A stretch of 64,000 bases of DNA from Edaphochlamys debaryana. Taxonomy: Eukaryota > Chlorophyta > Chlorophyceae > Chlamydomonadales. Below, piece by piece: positions 1 to 10,431 of the stretch. The translations under genes were made by a program, and so were the position numbers. Below the pieces are notes generated by a model. That model did no database searches, was not told the origin of the DNA, and saw nothing but the letters and a program-made list of their open reading frames with translations. The stretch is from NCBI GenBank assembly GCA_016858145.1, contig JAEHOE010000081.1:310001-374000 (forward strand). Direction: 5' to 3'. The stretch's first letter is position 1, and each line of letters begins with the position of its first letter.

Positions 1-1204
1 CAACCCGGGGCTGCTGCTGACGGCCTTCATGGGCACCGCCGCCATCTTCGTGTCCTTCACGCTGGTGAGGCGGTTGCTGGGCGGTGCTTGGGAGGTGGTT
101 GGTGGCTGGGTGGTTGGCGGTTGGGTGGTTGGGACTTGTGGGGTGGTTAGTTAGAGTGGGGGTGGGGAGTGCGGGTTCGGGCGGGCTGGTGGGGGGCACG
201 ATGCGGCTGCGGGAGTCGGAGCACTGGCGTGGCGGCTCACGGGGCGGGGAGGGGCCCGGGGCTGTGGCCGGGCGCAGCAGTCCTGCGCCGCAGTCCAGCG
301 TGGCAGCAGCGTCGCTGCACCGGGGCCGTTGTTTCGGCCGACCCTTGTCTCCCGTCACCCCTCCCTCAACCGCGCTCCCCGCTCCCGTCCCCCTCCAGGC
401 CTCCCTGCTGTCGGCCCGGCGCAGCTTCCTGTTCCTGGGCGGCTGGCTGGCCAGCGCCATCTCGTGCATGTTCGTGCTGAGGTGGGGACTGCGGCGTGGG
501 GTGGACGGGGTTGGGTGGTGGCGGCCCTGAAGGGAAGGACTCGGGAGGGTTCGGGAAGAGGGGTAGACACCTGTGGCTGGTGTCACCCTGCGGGCCGACG
601 ACCCCCACCTCCACCTGCCCCATTCCCAGTTCGCTGTTCACCGCTGCCCCGACCTTGCTCACCCCTCCTGACCCCCCTTCCCCTACCCCTCCCCCGCCCC
701 CTTCTCGCCGCCAGGCTGGGGTCGTGGCTCATGGGCGGCCGCGGCCTGGGCTTCGGTCTGGAGCTGTACGGCGGGCTGATGGTGTTCAGCGCCTACGTGC
801 TGTTCGACACGCAGGTGTGTTTATGTGTGTATGTGTTTGGGGTGGGTTTTACGGGGGCGGAAGGGGGTGGGAAGAGGAGGCGGTGCGGATTGGGGGCAAT
901 GGAGGGAGGTGCAGGGAGGGGGCGACATGCGCAGGTCCTGCCTACCTGTGGGTCGGCTGAGCCGCGCCCATCCGCCTCGCCCTCTCCTTCTCCCCGCCTG
1001 ACGCCCTTGCCGCCCCGACCTTCCCACCCTCCCCAGCTCATTGTGGAGAAGGCCTCCGCTGGCTACACCGACCACGTCAAGGCGGCCCTGGACCTGCTGG
1101 TGGACGTTGTGGCCATCTTTGTGCGCGTGCTGGTCATCCTCATGAAGAACCAGGCGCAGAAGCAGGAGCGCGAGCAGCGCCGCAGGAAGGAGCGCCGCGA
1201 CTAG
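1..1204 (+). CDS. BI-1: Bax inhibitor-1 family membrane protein, 3' part
   Basis: The last four exons lie at 2-64, 399-481, 715-814 and 1037-1204 and join in phase to give 137 residues; the 5' part is outside the window. The protein shows three or four strongly hydrophobic segments (starting LLLTAFMGTAAIF, FLFLGGWLASAI, LYGGLMVFSAYVLFDTQ and LLVDVVAIFVRVLVIL). The DTQ / EKA / DHVKAALDL pattern is characteristic of Bax inhibitor-1 (TMBIM6) proteins, and the end is a lysine/arginine-rich cytosolic tail as in plant BI-1. Members of this family sit in the endoplasmic reticulum, affect calcium leak and suppress stress-induced cell death. All introns are GT-AG. The identification is firm; the physiological role in this alga is inferred from the family. 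Confidence 0.93.
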
Positions 1205-1547
1205 GCGGGGAGGGAGGGGACGGGCGGAGGGAGGGAGGGGCGTGGGACCGGGGCCGCGAGCAGCGATGCAGGTTGAGCAGGTGTGGGGGCGTGGGCAGAG
1301 ACGGCGGGTCGACGTGGGCTGCGGGCTCGGGCCTGGTGGGCGGGGAGGCCTAAGCATGGTTGCTTGGAGCCACGGATGCGGGTGGTTGATGTCGGAGCGC
1401 AGTGGCTGTTCGGCATGCAAGGCTGCGCAGCGTGGCGCGACGATGTGGGGCACGAGAGCAGGACTGGAGTAATGGCGCGAGATGATGGGCAGCACTGGGG
1501 CGAGATGATAGTCCACGGCACCTGCGGTCGGTCCGTGGCGGCATACC

Positions 1548-1552
1548 TGTAA
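1548..1552 (+). terminator. Poly(A) signal TGTAA for the BI-1 gene
   Basis: TGTAA, the usual chlorophycean polyadenylation signal, stands 344 nt after the BI-1 stop codon. This distance resembles that seen for the array genes further right. Confidence 0.55.
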
Positions 1553-2054
1553 AGGCACACAAGCATCTGATCAGGAGATCTAGTGCTACAGCATGTACAG
1601 CCAGCCAGCCTGGGGATGTTGTGCCCGGGCCTGCACAACGCACCCCCATAGCCCCGCACCCCCAATGCAGCGCCATGGGCTGAGCTGGGCAAGCTTCCCA
1701 CCTCGATTACTCTCTCCATCATCTGCCCCTGCCACTGCTACCAATGCCTCCGTCTATTAGCGCGGCTTGCTCGCGGGCGACCCCTCACTGTCTCCTGGGG
1801 ACGCGCCGCACCCGAGCCCCAACAGCCACCGCGGCCGTCCGGCTACTACAAATGCGTATCTGCCAGCCCGCAACACCACTCGAGCGCGCAGGCTGAACCC
1901 GGACAGCCCGTGCACTGCATACTCATGCACGCCTTCGCCAAGCTGCTGCGGTTCTAGCCGCAGAGCTAGTGTGCGCAGGCGCAGCGCTGGGGCCGCCTGC
2001 CCGCCCGTACATGCCACTAACCCACATACCGGTACTCCTCTTCAGCGCGTACGC

Positions 2055-2135
2055 AGCCCCAGCCCCAGCCCCAGCCCCAGCCCCAGCCCCAGCCCCAGCC
2101 CCAGCCCCAGCCCCAGCCCCAGCCCCAGCCCCAGC
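2055..2135. repeat. (AGCCCC)n microsatellite, about 13.5 units
   Basis: A nearly perfect hexanucleotide tandem repeat of 81 nt. It lies about 45 nt beyond the stop codon of the minus-strand MYND gene, so it probably sits in that gene's 3' UTR, where it would read (GGGGCT)n in the mRNA. Confidence 0.95.
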
Positions 2136-2178
2136 TTGCAACCCTAGCGAGCGGCCCCAGCGTGACCCCGCGGCCCTC

Positions 2179-5100
2179 CTAGCACGAACGACATTTCGCC
2201 TTGTGCCCCTCCCTCCAGTGCTCCCTTTGGCACTCCTGCGAGCAGTACCGCACGCACTTGCACCGCGCGCAGTGCTTGAGCGGCAGCTCCGCCTCGCTCC
2301 GGCCCCCGTACGACAGGCAGCCCGGGTACTCGCACACACGCAGGCCGGGGAACGCCGCCTCGGCCAGCGGCACGGCGATGGGCGGCGGCAGCGGCGCCGC
2401 CAGCAGGGCCGCCACGTCCGGCGGCGGCCTCTCGCCGTCTTCGAGGGGTGGGCCCAACTCCAGGAGTGTCATTGTGCCTGCCGTAGAATTGTACACGGCG
2501 CCCGTGTCTCCATTGAGAAGCACAATTTTGCCGCCCTCCCGGAACACCGTTGCCAGCGATGCGGCGGACGAGCGGAAGAGGGTGCACGTGTCGTCCCCCG
2601 CTACCTCGCCGCCGCTGCTGCCATCTCCGCCTGCCCCCGCTGACTCGTCTCCTTCGCTGCCCCCTGCTGCCTCGTCTCCGCCGCCGCCGGCAGGAGCCGC
2701 TGTGCGCAGCAGCGCATCCAGCGTGCCGCGGAGCGACTCGTCCCGGAGCCACGGCTGCAGTCCCACTCGGACCGCGGCCTCGAGGCAGCCCCGCTCCCCG
2801 GGGCTCACCGCCGATCCGAGGGCACCAGGGCCGGCCTCAAGGCCGGTACAGTTGCTGCCAGCGCTCCCGCCGAGCGCCGCAAAGTCGTTGCCCGCGCGGC
2901 CGCCGCCGCCACCCCTGCCGCTGCCTCCGCCAGGGCTGCCGCCGCCTCCGCCGGGCGGCACCAGCCACAACCGGACGCGGTCGCTCAGCTGCGGGTGCGC
3001 CGCCAGCTCGGTCAGGGCCAGGACGGCCTGGGCAGCGGTGGACTCCTGACAGGCAACAAGTGTTGGTGCTCCCTCGTCCGCGCCGCCGCTGGTCGCCTCC
3101 TCCACCCGGGCACATACCAGCTTGCAGGCCGCCGCCAGCAGGCGGTGCGGCTGCAGCGCCAGCAGCTGCGCCGCGCTCAGGCTGGCCTCGCTTGATGTAC
3201 AGCCGAGCCACACGTGCCTCAGCGACTCCCGCATGGCGTAGACCAGCCACTGATGCTGCGCCCGGTGCAGCCGCAGAGGCGCTGCCCGCGCCGCGGCCTG
3301 CGTGGCAAGCAGGCACTGCCACCGCCCCGCGAAGGCCTCGGCCTCGACGTCCGGGGCAGGCCGGCTGCCGGCGCCTGGGGGCCCCAATTGGTCGCGGATG
3401 AGGGGGAGCAGAGATGGCCCTGGCATGGCGTTCAGGAGCCCGGTACTGACGAGCGCCAACAGCTGCCGCTCCCGCTTTAGCGCACCCACCCGAGCCGCGC
3501 CCTCCCCGCTCCCCTCCGCCTCCGCCTCCAGCTCCTGCAGCCGCCGCGTCATCATGCGCGCCCGCTTGCCGAGCGTCACCAGCACACCGCCGCCGGCCTC
3601 GTGACGCACCTGCGGCGGGAGCGCCCAGTTCCCGAGTAACCGAGGCACGACAATAGGTATCTGTACCGCTTCCCGGGCCAGGTGCTGTAGGCTGGCGTCG
3701 CCTGGCGCGAGCGCGGCCCGGTCTGCTGCGGCGAAGGCCAGGCGCAGGGCGTGGTCCAGGGAGGCGGCCAGGCCCGCGCGGGTGAGCGCCGCCGCCAGGG
3801 CCTCCCGGCTCGGGGCGCCCAGCAGCGCGGGGGCTGCAGAAGGGGGACGGAGGAGGCAAGATAGGGATATGTATGCGCGAAGGATGATTCGAGGGGAAGG
3901 GGAGTGGCCGCGTTCTCGCCCACGCACGCGAAGTACGCTGCGAGCAGATTCAAGTCATTCAAGGTCCGCAGCCCAAGCTGGGAACACGCTATCCCAAGCA
4001 GGGAGCACGCTAGGCCAAGCAGGGAGCACGCTAGCCCAAGCAGGGAGCACGCTAGCCCAAGCAGGGAGCACGCTAGCCCGCGCCATACACCCGGCTCACG
4101 GCGCTCCCTCACCGCTGGGCGTGGACTCGCCATCGCCAAGGCGGCGCAACACCTCCAGCACCAGGGCGGCCCCGCAAACAGCCTTGCAAGGAAGGAGAAT
4201 TGCAAGCGGAATGACAGCCAACTGAGCCAAAGCATCCATGCTGGCTCTGCAACACGACAGCAGCGAACCGCAAACCCGTACGTACGTACCTCAGTCAGGG
4301 GCCTAGCCACGTGGCTGCCCCGCCCCTCCAGACGCCCCTCCAGCCCCTCCAGGTTCAGCGCCAGGGCCCAGGCGGCCGTCTCGGCGCTCCGGGTCTGGAG
4401 CACCAGGCCGTCCACATCCTGTGGGAGGGGGTGGAGGCGAGGCGAGGGGTGGAGGAGGGCGCGAGCCGAATGCCCGCATACACACACGCTGTGACACAGA
4501 ACAGACATGACGACCACCAGCTAATCGATGTCCATTGGGTTGGTCTTGGTTATGCAAACAGCTACTGACACACGCACTGATACCAGGTACAGCATTGGTC
4601 CTCGCAAAGCGCCATCGCAGGACCGACGAGCAGTCCAACAGCGCAACTGAAAGGCTCAGCTGCTCAGAAGGGGCGTACGTGGGCCTGGCCCCTGGCCCTA
4701 CCCATGCCTTGCCAACCTCGTCTCGCCCCAACCACGCTCGGCCCACACACCTGCGCGAATGCGGGGTCCCAGGCCGGACGCCGGGAGCAGGCTCCCGCCA
4801 GGCCTTCGCCCCTGAACAGGCGGCAGAGCGCCTCCAGGGCTCGCGGCTCGAGCCGGGCGAGGCGAGGCGAGGGCGAGTAGCCCCCCGCCGTGTGGTGGAG
4901 GCTACGCGACAGGCACCTTAGGACGGGGATGGCTGCGTACTGCAGCCGCTCTCCCGGACCCCCGGCTACGACAAGGCCGCTGATCACGTGCCCCAGCCTC
5001 GCCTCCAGCGCCGGAAGCCACCAGCGGCCCGTCCCGCCGGCGGGCACAGCCCGTCCGCTGGGCCCTGCCCCTCCCGCCTCCGCAGCCGCAGCTGCCCTTG

Positions 5101-6507
5101 CCCGCCGCCCCTGCCGCGCCCGCTGGCCCCGCTCCTCCTCCGGTGCCTGCCCCCGCTCCTCCCCCTCCCCCTCCCCCTCCCCCTCCACGCCCCCGTGCAC
5201 GCACAGCCGCTCCAGCAGCGCCTCCTGCAGCGCCACCACGTCCGGGTGGGACAGCTGCGAGGCCAGCTGCTGACCGACGTCGGCTGTGAAGAGGATGCGC
5301 AGCGCGTGGGCCACTTGCAGGGCGTTGGCGGCGCTGTAGGCGGCTGCGTCCATGAGCTCCGCGCTTGTTTTCAGCGCGAGCCCATCGGGTCGGTCCAGGA
5401 GGACAAGCTCTGCCTCCGGCGCCGGGCAGCCCCGCAGTATGGCCCATGCGACCGTCGGCAGCAGCCGGCTCTCCGCCAGCGCCGCCAGGAGCTGATGGAT
5501 TGGAGAGGCGTCGAGCTCAGGCGCAGGTGGAGCCGCGGAGGAGGCCGACGCTCCAGGGCTGGCGGCTTCCTCCACCAGGTCTTTTAGCACCACGGTAGCC
5601 ATGCAGGCGTACATTGCGCACAGCTTGGTCAGCCACGCGCACGCGGCTGCGCTGGTGGCTGCCATGAGCTGACGCTCGGTAGGCACAGCGCTGCGCGCCG
5701 CCCCGCGCTGTGACCCTCGCGCCCGGAGCCCCGCCGGCCGCCGCCGCCGGGTTGAGACGAGAGCTGGGCGAACTGGGCGCAGCTGCGGAGCGCGGTCGCT
5801 GCCGCAGACATGAGCTCTCGGGTCCACAGCGGCGCGGCGACGCGGTATGCTAGCAGCGCATGGTCCCCAGGCCTGCCGGGACTTGTGGCGGAGGTCAGCC
5901 TGCCGTGCAGCGGTTGTATGACGCGGTTCAGCAAGGACGCCACAGAGGTGAGCACCTGATGAGCGGCTATCTGAGTGTTTTCGTAGGCTGGCGAGGTCGA
6001 GGCTGTCGAGGCTCCGGCTAGGAAGGCCACTGCTGGTGGGATGGCGGCCAGTTTGGCGGCGAGCCAGGCCCAGGTCCCCGCCTCCTCATAGGCCCCCATC
6101 CACAGCTCGATGTCCTCCAGAGGCCATTGGGGCTGCTCCGTCGTCGAGCGATTGAACAAGTCCTCGCACGCGGCCCGAAACTCGTTTTGCAGGCGGGACC
6201 TGGGGAAGGAGCAGGAAGGAGCAGGGAGGAGCACGGCGGGTTACGCGGGCCCGCTCGAGCGACGGTCGCGCAAGATCGCGAACCTTTGTGAGCACACAGG
6301 TACAGCGGCCCTAGCGGGACTTGATTGAAGGGCCGATAGCTGAGTTGATATCAACTCAGTCCTGGTCGCGCACCGTTCATTGAGGCTTCGCTCCGCTGCC
6401 GCCGACAGTGGACGCCCAGGGGTGGCCAGTGTTAAACGGTATATGACATCAAGCGACGTCTGTTCAGCGCGGATGTGCTGCACCAAAAGGTCCCGCGACA
6501 CCTCCAT
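2179..6507 (-). CDS. Large protein with C-terminal MYND zinc finger
   Basis: Six exons on the minus strand (6284-6507, 5759-6199, 4751-5690, 4290-4418, 4113-4182, 2179-3833) total 3459 nt and encode 1152 aa. The start is the ATG at 6507 (MEVSRDLL...), the first in-frame ATG of the exon. The body is mostly Ala/Leu-rich helical sequence with low-complexity Glu/Gly and Gly/Ser patches (around residues 410-440 and near 940). I recognise no catalytic domain in it. The last 50 residues form a classic MYND finger, with Cys pairs in CEYPGC, HCARCKC and YCSQEC and a final HWREGHKAKC. MYND fingers bind zinc and act as protein-protein interaction modules. Large proteins with a terminal MYND finger are a common type in Chlamydomonas-like algae and mostly lack assigned function. 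Intron 2 is only 68 nt. Splice sites are inferred but all phases agree. Confidence 0.85.
3976..4080. repeat. 21-bp minisatellite, 5 units, in an intron
   Basis: Five tandem copies of a 21-nt unit starting GCAGGGAGCACGCTAGCCC; the first copy is the most diverged. The array lies in the last intron of the MYND-finger gene. Confidence 0.9.
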
Positions 6508-7230
6508 CGGACATGGCGTGGCGTGGTTCTTCTGATACTGTGTTGCTGCTGTGTGCGTGTGATTTACAGTATGTGCATGTAGGGGTGAGTGTGGGCAGGC
6601 CCGAGTCGGCCCCCAAGCAACTTCCCAGATCACACACTGCACAGTGCACCATCACCTGCACCAGTCCCGGGATCTCCTGGGCCCCCTTCTGGTCCACCAA
6701 ACCTGCCACCCAAACAGCGCCACCATCACATGACTGCTGCACCAGTCCCGGGATCTCCTGGATCCCTGCATCCATCCATTCTCAATAACCAGGCTCACAA
6801 TGCCCAAACCATCATGATCCATGCCAACCGGTCTCTCAGCGCCGGTCCCAAAGCAACCGCCGCCAGTACAACCGCTCACGCCAGCACACGCGTGCATCCG
6901 GCGTGTGCAGCCTTCCGCAATCCAAATAAGCTTCCAACCTGTGCAGCGCGCGTCCACCCAACGCAGAGCGCACGCGTGAAACTGCTCCGCTGCCGTCCAT
7001 AGCAAGGTCCCACGCCGCCGCTTTCGTGGAAAGCCGCGAGCCCTAGCCCCGCGGCATTAGCTCGGTACGCCGCCAGCCTCCCTCCAGCCACACCGCTGCC
7101 GGCGCCCCGCAGCAGCGAGTCCTCAACCTAGTTTGCGCGAGGCAGATGCCGGCACCACCTCCGGTGCCGGCGGCGCCCCGGCCCTGGCCCCCGCCCTCCC
7201 CCTTTCCAAAGGCGGCTGCTGCAGGGGCGC
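6508..7230. other. Intergenic, MYND gene 5' side and COX11 3' side
   Basis: Two genes in the same orientation face each other here, the COX11 3' flank and the MYND-gene promoter. A minus-strand TGTAA (plus-strand TTACA at 6564-6568) may be the COX11 poly(A) signal, although it is 660 nt after the stop. A direct repeat of about 25 bp (CACCAGTCCCGGGATCTCCT) occurs near 6658 and again near 6740. I see no gene. Confidence 0.5.
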
Positions 7231-9458
7231 TCAGCTGGCTGGGGCGGCCATGGCCGCGGGCGCCGCTGCGGGCGGCAGGCGGTTGGGCGGGTGCCCCCCG
7301 GTGTGGATCTTGACCTGGCTGGGCAGCCCGTCGTCCACCTCCTCCTCGTCAGACTCCACCTGGCGGCACACACGAGCAGGGGCGGAAGCAAGCAAATTAA
7401 GCCAGGAAGGGACATAATAGAAGCAAGTTCAGCAAGCTAAGGAAGGACCCGCGGACCAGCAGACCCTGAAAGCAAAGTCGGTTGAGGTAAAGCAGACGAG
7501 GGAGCGTACGGTACATAGCAAACGCAACCCCCTCGCACGATGCTGCTGCTCCCCTCAAGATACAACATCGCCCTCGCCGCGCTGCGCGCTGCCTGTACGA
7601 CGCGGTGCCGCACACAGCACAGCACCGCACACGCGCACGCACCTTGTGGAACACGTACGACAGCGTGATGTCGTTGACGTTGCGGCAGTTCCAGTCAGTT
7701 GCGAACTCGGGGTCGATGTAGAAGAAGACGGGCATGTCGAGCGTCTCGCCGCCGCGCAGCCGCTGCTCCTCGAAGCAGAAGCACTGAATCTTGTTGAAGT
7801 AGTAGGCGGCCTTGTCGGGGGTCACGTTGTAGAGCGAGTAGCCGGTCACGGGCTTGTCGCTGCGGGCAAAAGAGGAAGGGGCCAAGGGAGGGATCGGGTG
7901 GTGTGGCAGGGCCGAGAGTCGTGGGACGACGCAGGGCAGGGGTTACGGGTGTGGCAGGCGGCCTTGTCTAAGGTCTGCAGCCGGAATGCTCTCCAGCGCC
8001 CTGACCTTCCGCCGCCCCGTCCCGCCCGGCCCCGCCCCGCCCAAGCCCCGAGCGCACCTCTTGTTCTTGGCCGTAAAGAACACGAGCGTGGACTGGCCCG
8101 GCCGCACGCGCACAAACTCCTGCGTGGGCTTGAACTCCCACGGCATGCTCTCCGCCACGTCAGCGTTGAACCACACGCGCACCTCCCGCGAGGCCGCGGC
8201 GCTGCGGGGTGTGGGGAGCACGTGTGGGCGTTTGACACAAGTTTCAAGAGTGGTGGTGGTGGTACAAGCGAGCGGTTGGTTACAGGGTCGGCCACCCCAA
8301 GACGTCGGACCCTCACAGCATCCTGCACACTCACGCCTCCATCTTTTCGTCGGGATTGGTGCGCCGCTTCCGCAGCTTGTCCTCAATGGACTGAGGGGTG
8401 GGCGTTCGGGGTGAGCGGAGCGAGGTAGAGGGTGGGCGTGAGGGGTGGGGTGTGTGTGCATGGGCGGCAGGGTGAGGCCCTTCCAACAGCCCTACCCAAC
8501 GGCCCCCAGCGGTGCCCCAAAGCCCGACCCCCTGCACCTGCCCCCGGCCCTCTGCCTCGCGGGTGCCCCAGCTAGCAAAATCCGCGTGCCAGCGCATCCA
8601 CATGCTGACAGCGAGAGCCCCGCACGTCGCCCTGCTCTAGGCGCCCTGACCCAGGCACGCCTAGCCCTGCATGCCCAGCCCCACCTCCGAGCCGAACCGG
8701 ACCAAGCCTCCGTAGTTGGATGCGGTCTGAGGGTTATGACACGGGGCGGGGTCCAGGGCGCAAGGGCGTTCACAGGAGTGTCCGGGGGCCGCTTTGTAGG
8801 CGTGTGTCCGGGATGGGGCCGGTCGGTCCATTATAACCCATAAGGAGGTATGCGTAGGCAAGCTAGGCGCCCACGGACCATGGGAAACGCACAGTGGGCG
8901 TGGGAAACCCAGGTCCTGCCGCCTGCCGGTTAGGGGCTGGATGACTAGATATGAGGCCTCACCGCGCAGAAGAGCTTGTAGATAGGGACGCTGGCGTAGG
9001 AGCCCGCAACCATGATGACCGCAGCTGCACTCTGTTGAGTGGGGTAGCGGAGAGGGCTAGTAGTCGGCACAGGTTGATATGAGCTTGCTTAGTAACAAGA
9101 GCAAGTGACTACCACCGTTTTGAGGGGAGGGGCGATGCTCAGGGTGTCGGTAGCGGTGGGCCACGCAACGGGCGCCACGTACCAGGTACAGCCCCAGCTC
9201 GGTCATTGTCCATCGCTCCGCGGGCGGGACGGGCCTGGAAGACATGCTACGTGCGCTTCCAGCAGCTGCCGGGCTCGCAGCCCAGCCCATGAAGCTAGGA
9301 CCCCCCGCAGCGGTGCGGGCCACGGCCGCCCATGGGCGACCCGATGTCGATGCTCCGGCACCAAGTCGCGACGCTGCAGTCGCACCCGCCTCGAAACTAA
9401 GCGGCGCTGCTTCCGAAAGACCTCGCGCTATGACGAGCGCAGCCCGGCGCAGCGACAT
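7231..9458 (-). CDS. COX11: Cytochrome c oxidase assembly protein COX11
   Basis: Seven exons on the minus strand (9183-9458, 8963-9031, 8685-8726, 8335-8390, 8058-8201, 7643-7859, 7231-7359) give 310 aa. COX11 is a copper chaperone of the inner mitochondrial membrane that delivers copper to the CuB site of the COX1 subunit. The N-terminus (MSLRRAALVIARG, then Ala/Ser/Arg-rich) looks like a mitochondrial presequence. A single membrane helix follows (AAAVIMVAGSYASVPIYKLFC). The soluble domain contains NADV, the copper-binding CFCF motif within FNKIQCFCFEEQRL, MPVFFYIDPEF and ITLSYVF, all hallmarks of the CtaG/COX11 family. The C-terminal 40 residues after VFHK are an extra acidic then Pro/Ala-rich tail. 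The ATG at 9458 is used because the codon two positions upstream is GTG. It lies head to head with the kinesin gene. Confidence 0.95.
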
Positions 9459-10431
9459 GGGCACGAGTGGCGCTGATTGAGGGTCGCGATGGGAAGGTCG
9501 GCGAGCACCGATGGGCTACAGCGTTTGCAGCAGAATTGCTGCTAAGTTAAACGTGCGGTCTGCAGGCGGGATTCGAGGCGTTATGCCACGTTGACGGACG
9601 GTGTCCCGGGAATGTAATTTGGTGCAGCAGTAGGACAACCCCAAACTAGCAAGCTGTGGTCAAGGTTAGTTGTCATCGACGCGGTGTGCAGAATAGCGGA
9701 GGAGGCCGTTCTCAGTCGGGGTGGATCCAGGCTTGCAATGAGCAACTCTATGGCGGACAGCGCTCAGCTCCTTGCCTAGAGCCCACAGGTGCATAGCTAT
9801 ATCGCTCGGCCCCCATAAGAAGGCACCATGGGGCCGAGCGCGAGAAAGAAAAACCTGACAGCTGCTTGAAACAGCTCTCGCGACCTTGCAGCAATCTCAG
9901 CAGCAGCCATGGACATCAGCGTCAACAGCTCCACGGTGGGCAGAACAGGCGCATCGGGGCGCTCGATGGGCGGACTTTTGCGCGGCGAGCCGGCAAAGCA
10001 TGTCTTAGTAGCCACAAGCGCTGATCGCGCCCTGCGCTGTTGCTGTAGCTAATCGAGGGGCCATGGGGCGCTGCTGGCTCACCAGCGAGCGAGGAGACAA
10101 TCAAGGTATGACGGGCGCATGGTCCTTCTGCCGACACCTTGAAGGGGCAACGGGGCACATCCCTCGAGTCCCCTGCCTTGAACGGGCTTGCCCCGTGCCA
10201 GCTCCTGGCCTGGTCTGTCAGTCTAGGGGGTTCTGTTGGTTCGTTGCCTGCTGCCCCCCTCGCCACCTTTGGGGTTTTCCCTCCCGGCCCAGTCTTCAAA
10301 CCCGCTCAGGGCAGCTTAGCGCCGTCCTGCCAGCTCCCAGAGCGTCTATTTCACGGCCGCCCCTGGCCCACTGCCCGACACCTGCACCTACCCCATTCCC
10401 CCGTTCTTTCTTCCTGTGTGATGCACCGCAG
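9459..10431. other. Divergent promoter region, COX11 / kinesin, with unresolved kinesin 5' end
   Basis: COX11 starts leftward from 9458 and the kinesin runs rightward. An ATG at 9909 opens a 43-codon frame (MDISVNSSTVGRTG...) that could be a first kinesin exon if spliced at the GT after residue 32 (phase 0). An alternative ATG at 10063 is in frame with the 10432 exon without splicing. I cannot choose between them. I see no other gene here. Confidence 0.4.

Larger units (their letters stand above)
1205..2178. other. Intergenic, convergent 3' ends
   Basis: This is the space between the convergent ends of the BI-1 gene and the MYND-finger gene. It holds the TGTAA signal at 1548 and the hexanucleotide array at 2055-2135. 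I see no coding potential: open frames here are short and have no recognisable motif. Confidence 0.6.

Noticed and set aside
9909..10040. First kinesin exon starting at the ATG at 9909
   Set aside because: The frame and phase would fit, but the donor is weak and an alternative ATG at 10063 also reads in frame, so I left the 5' end open.
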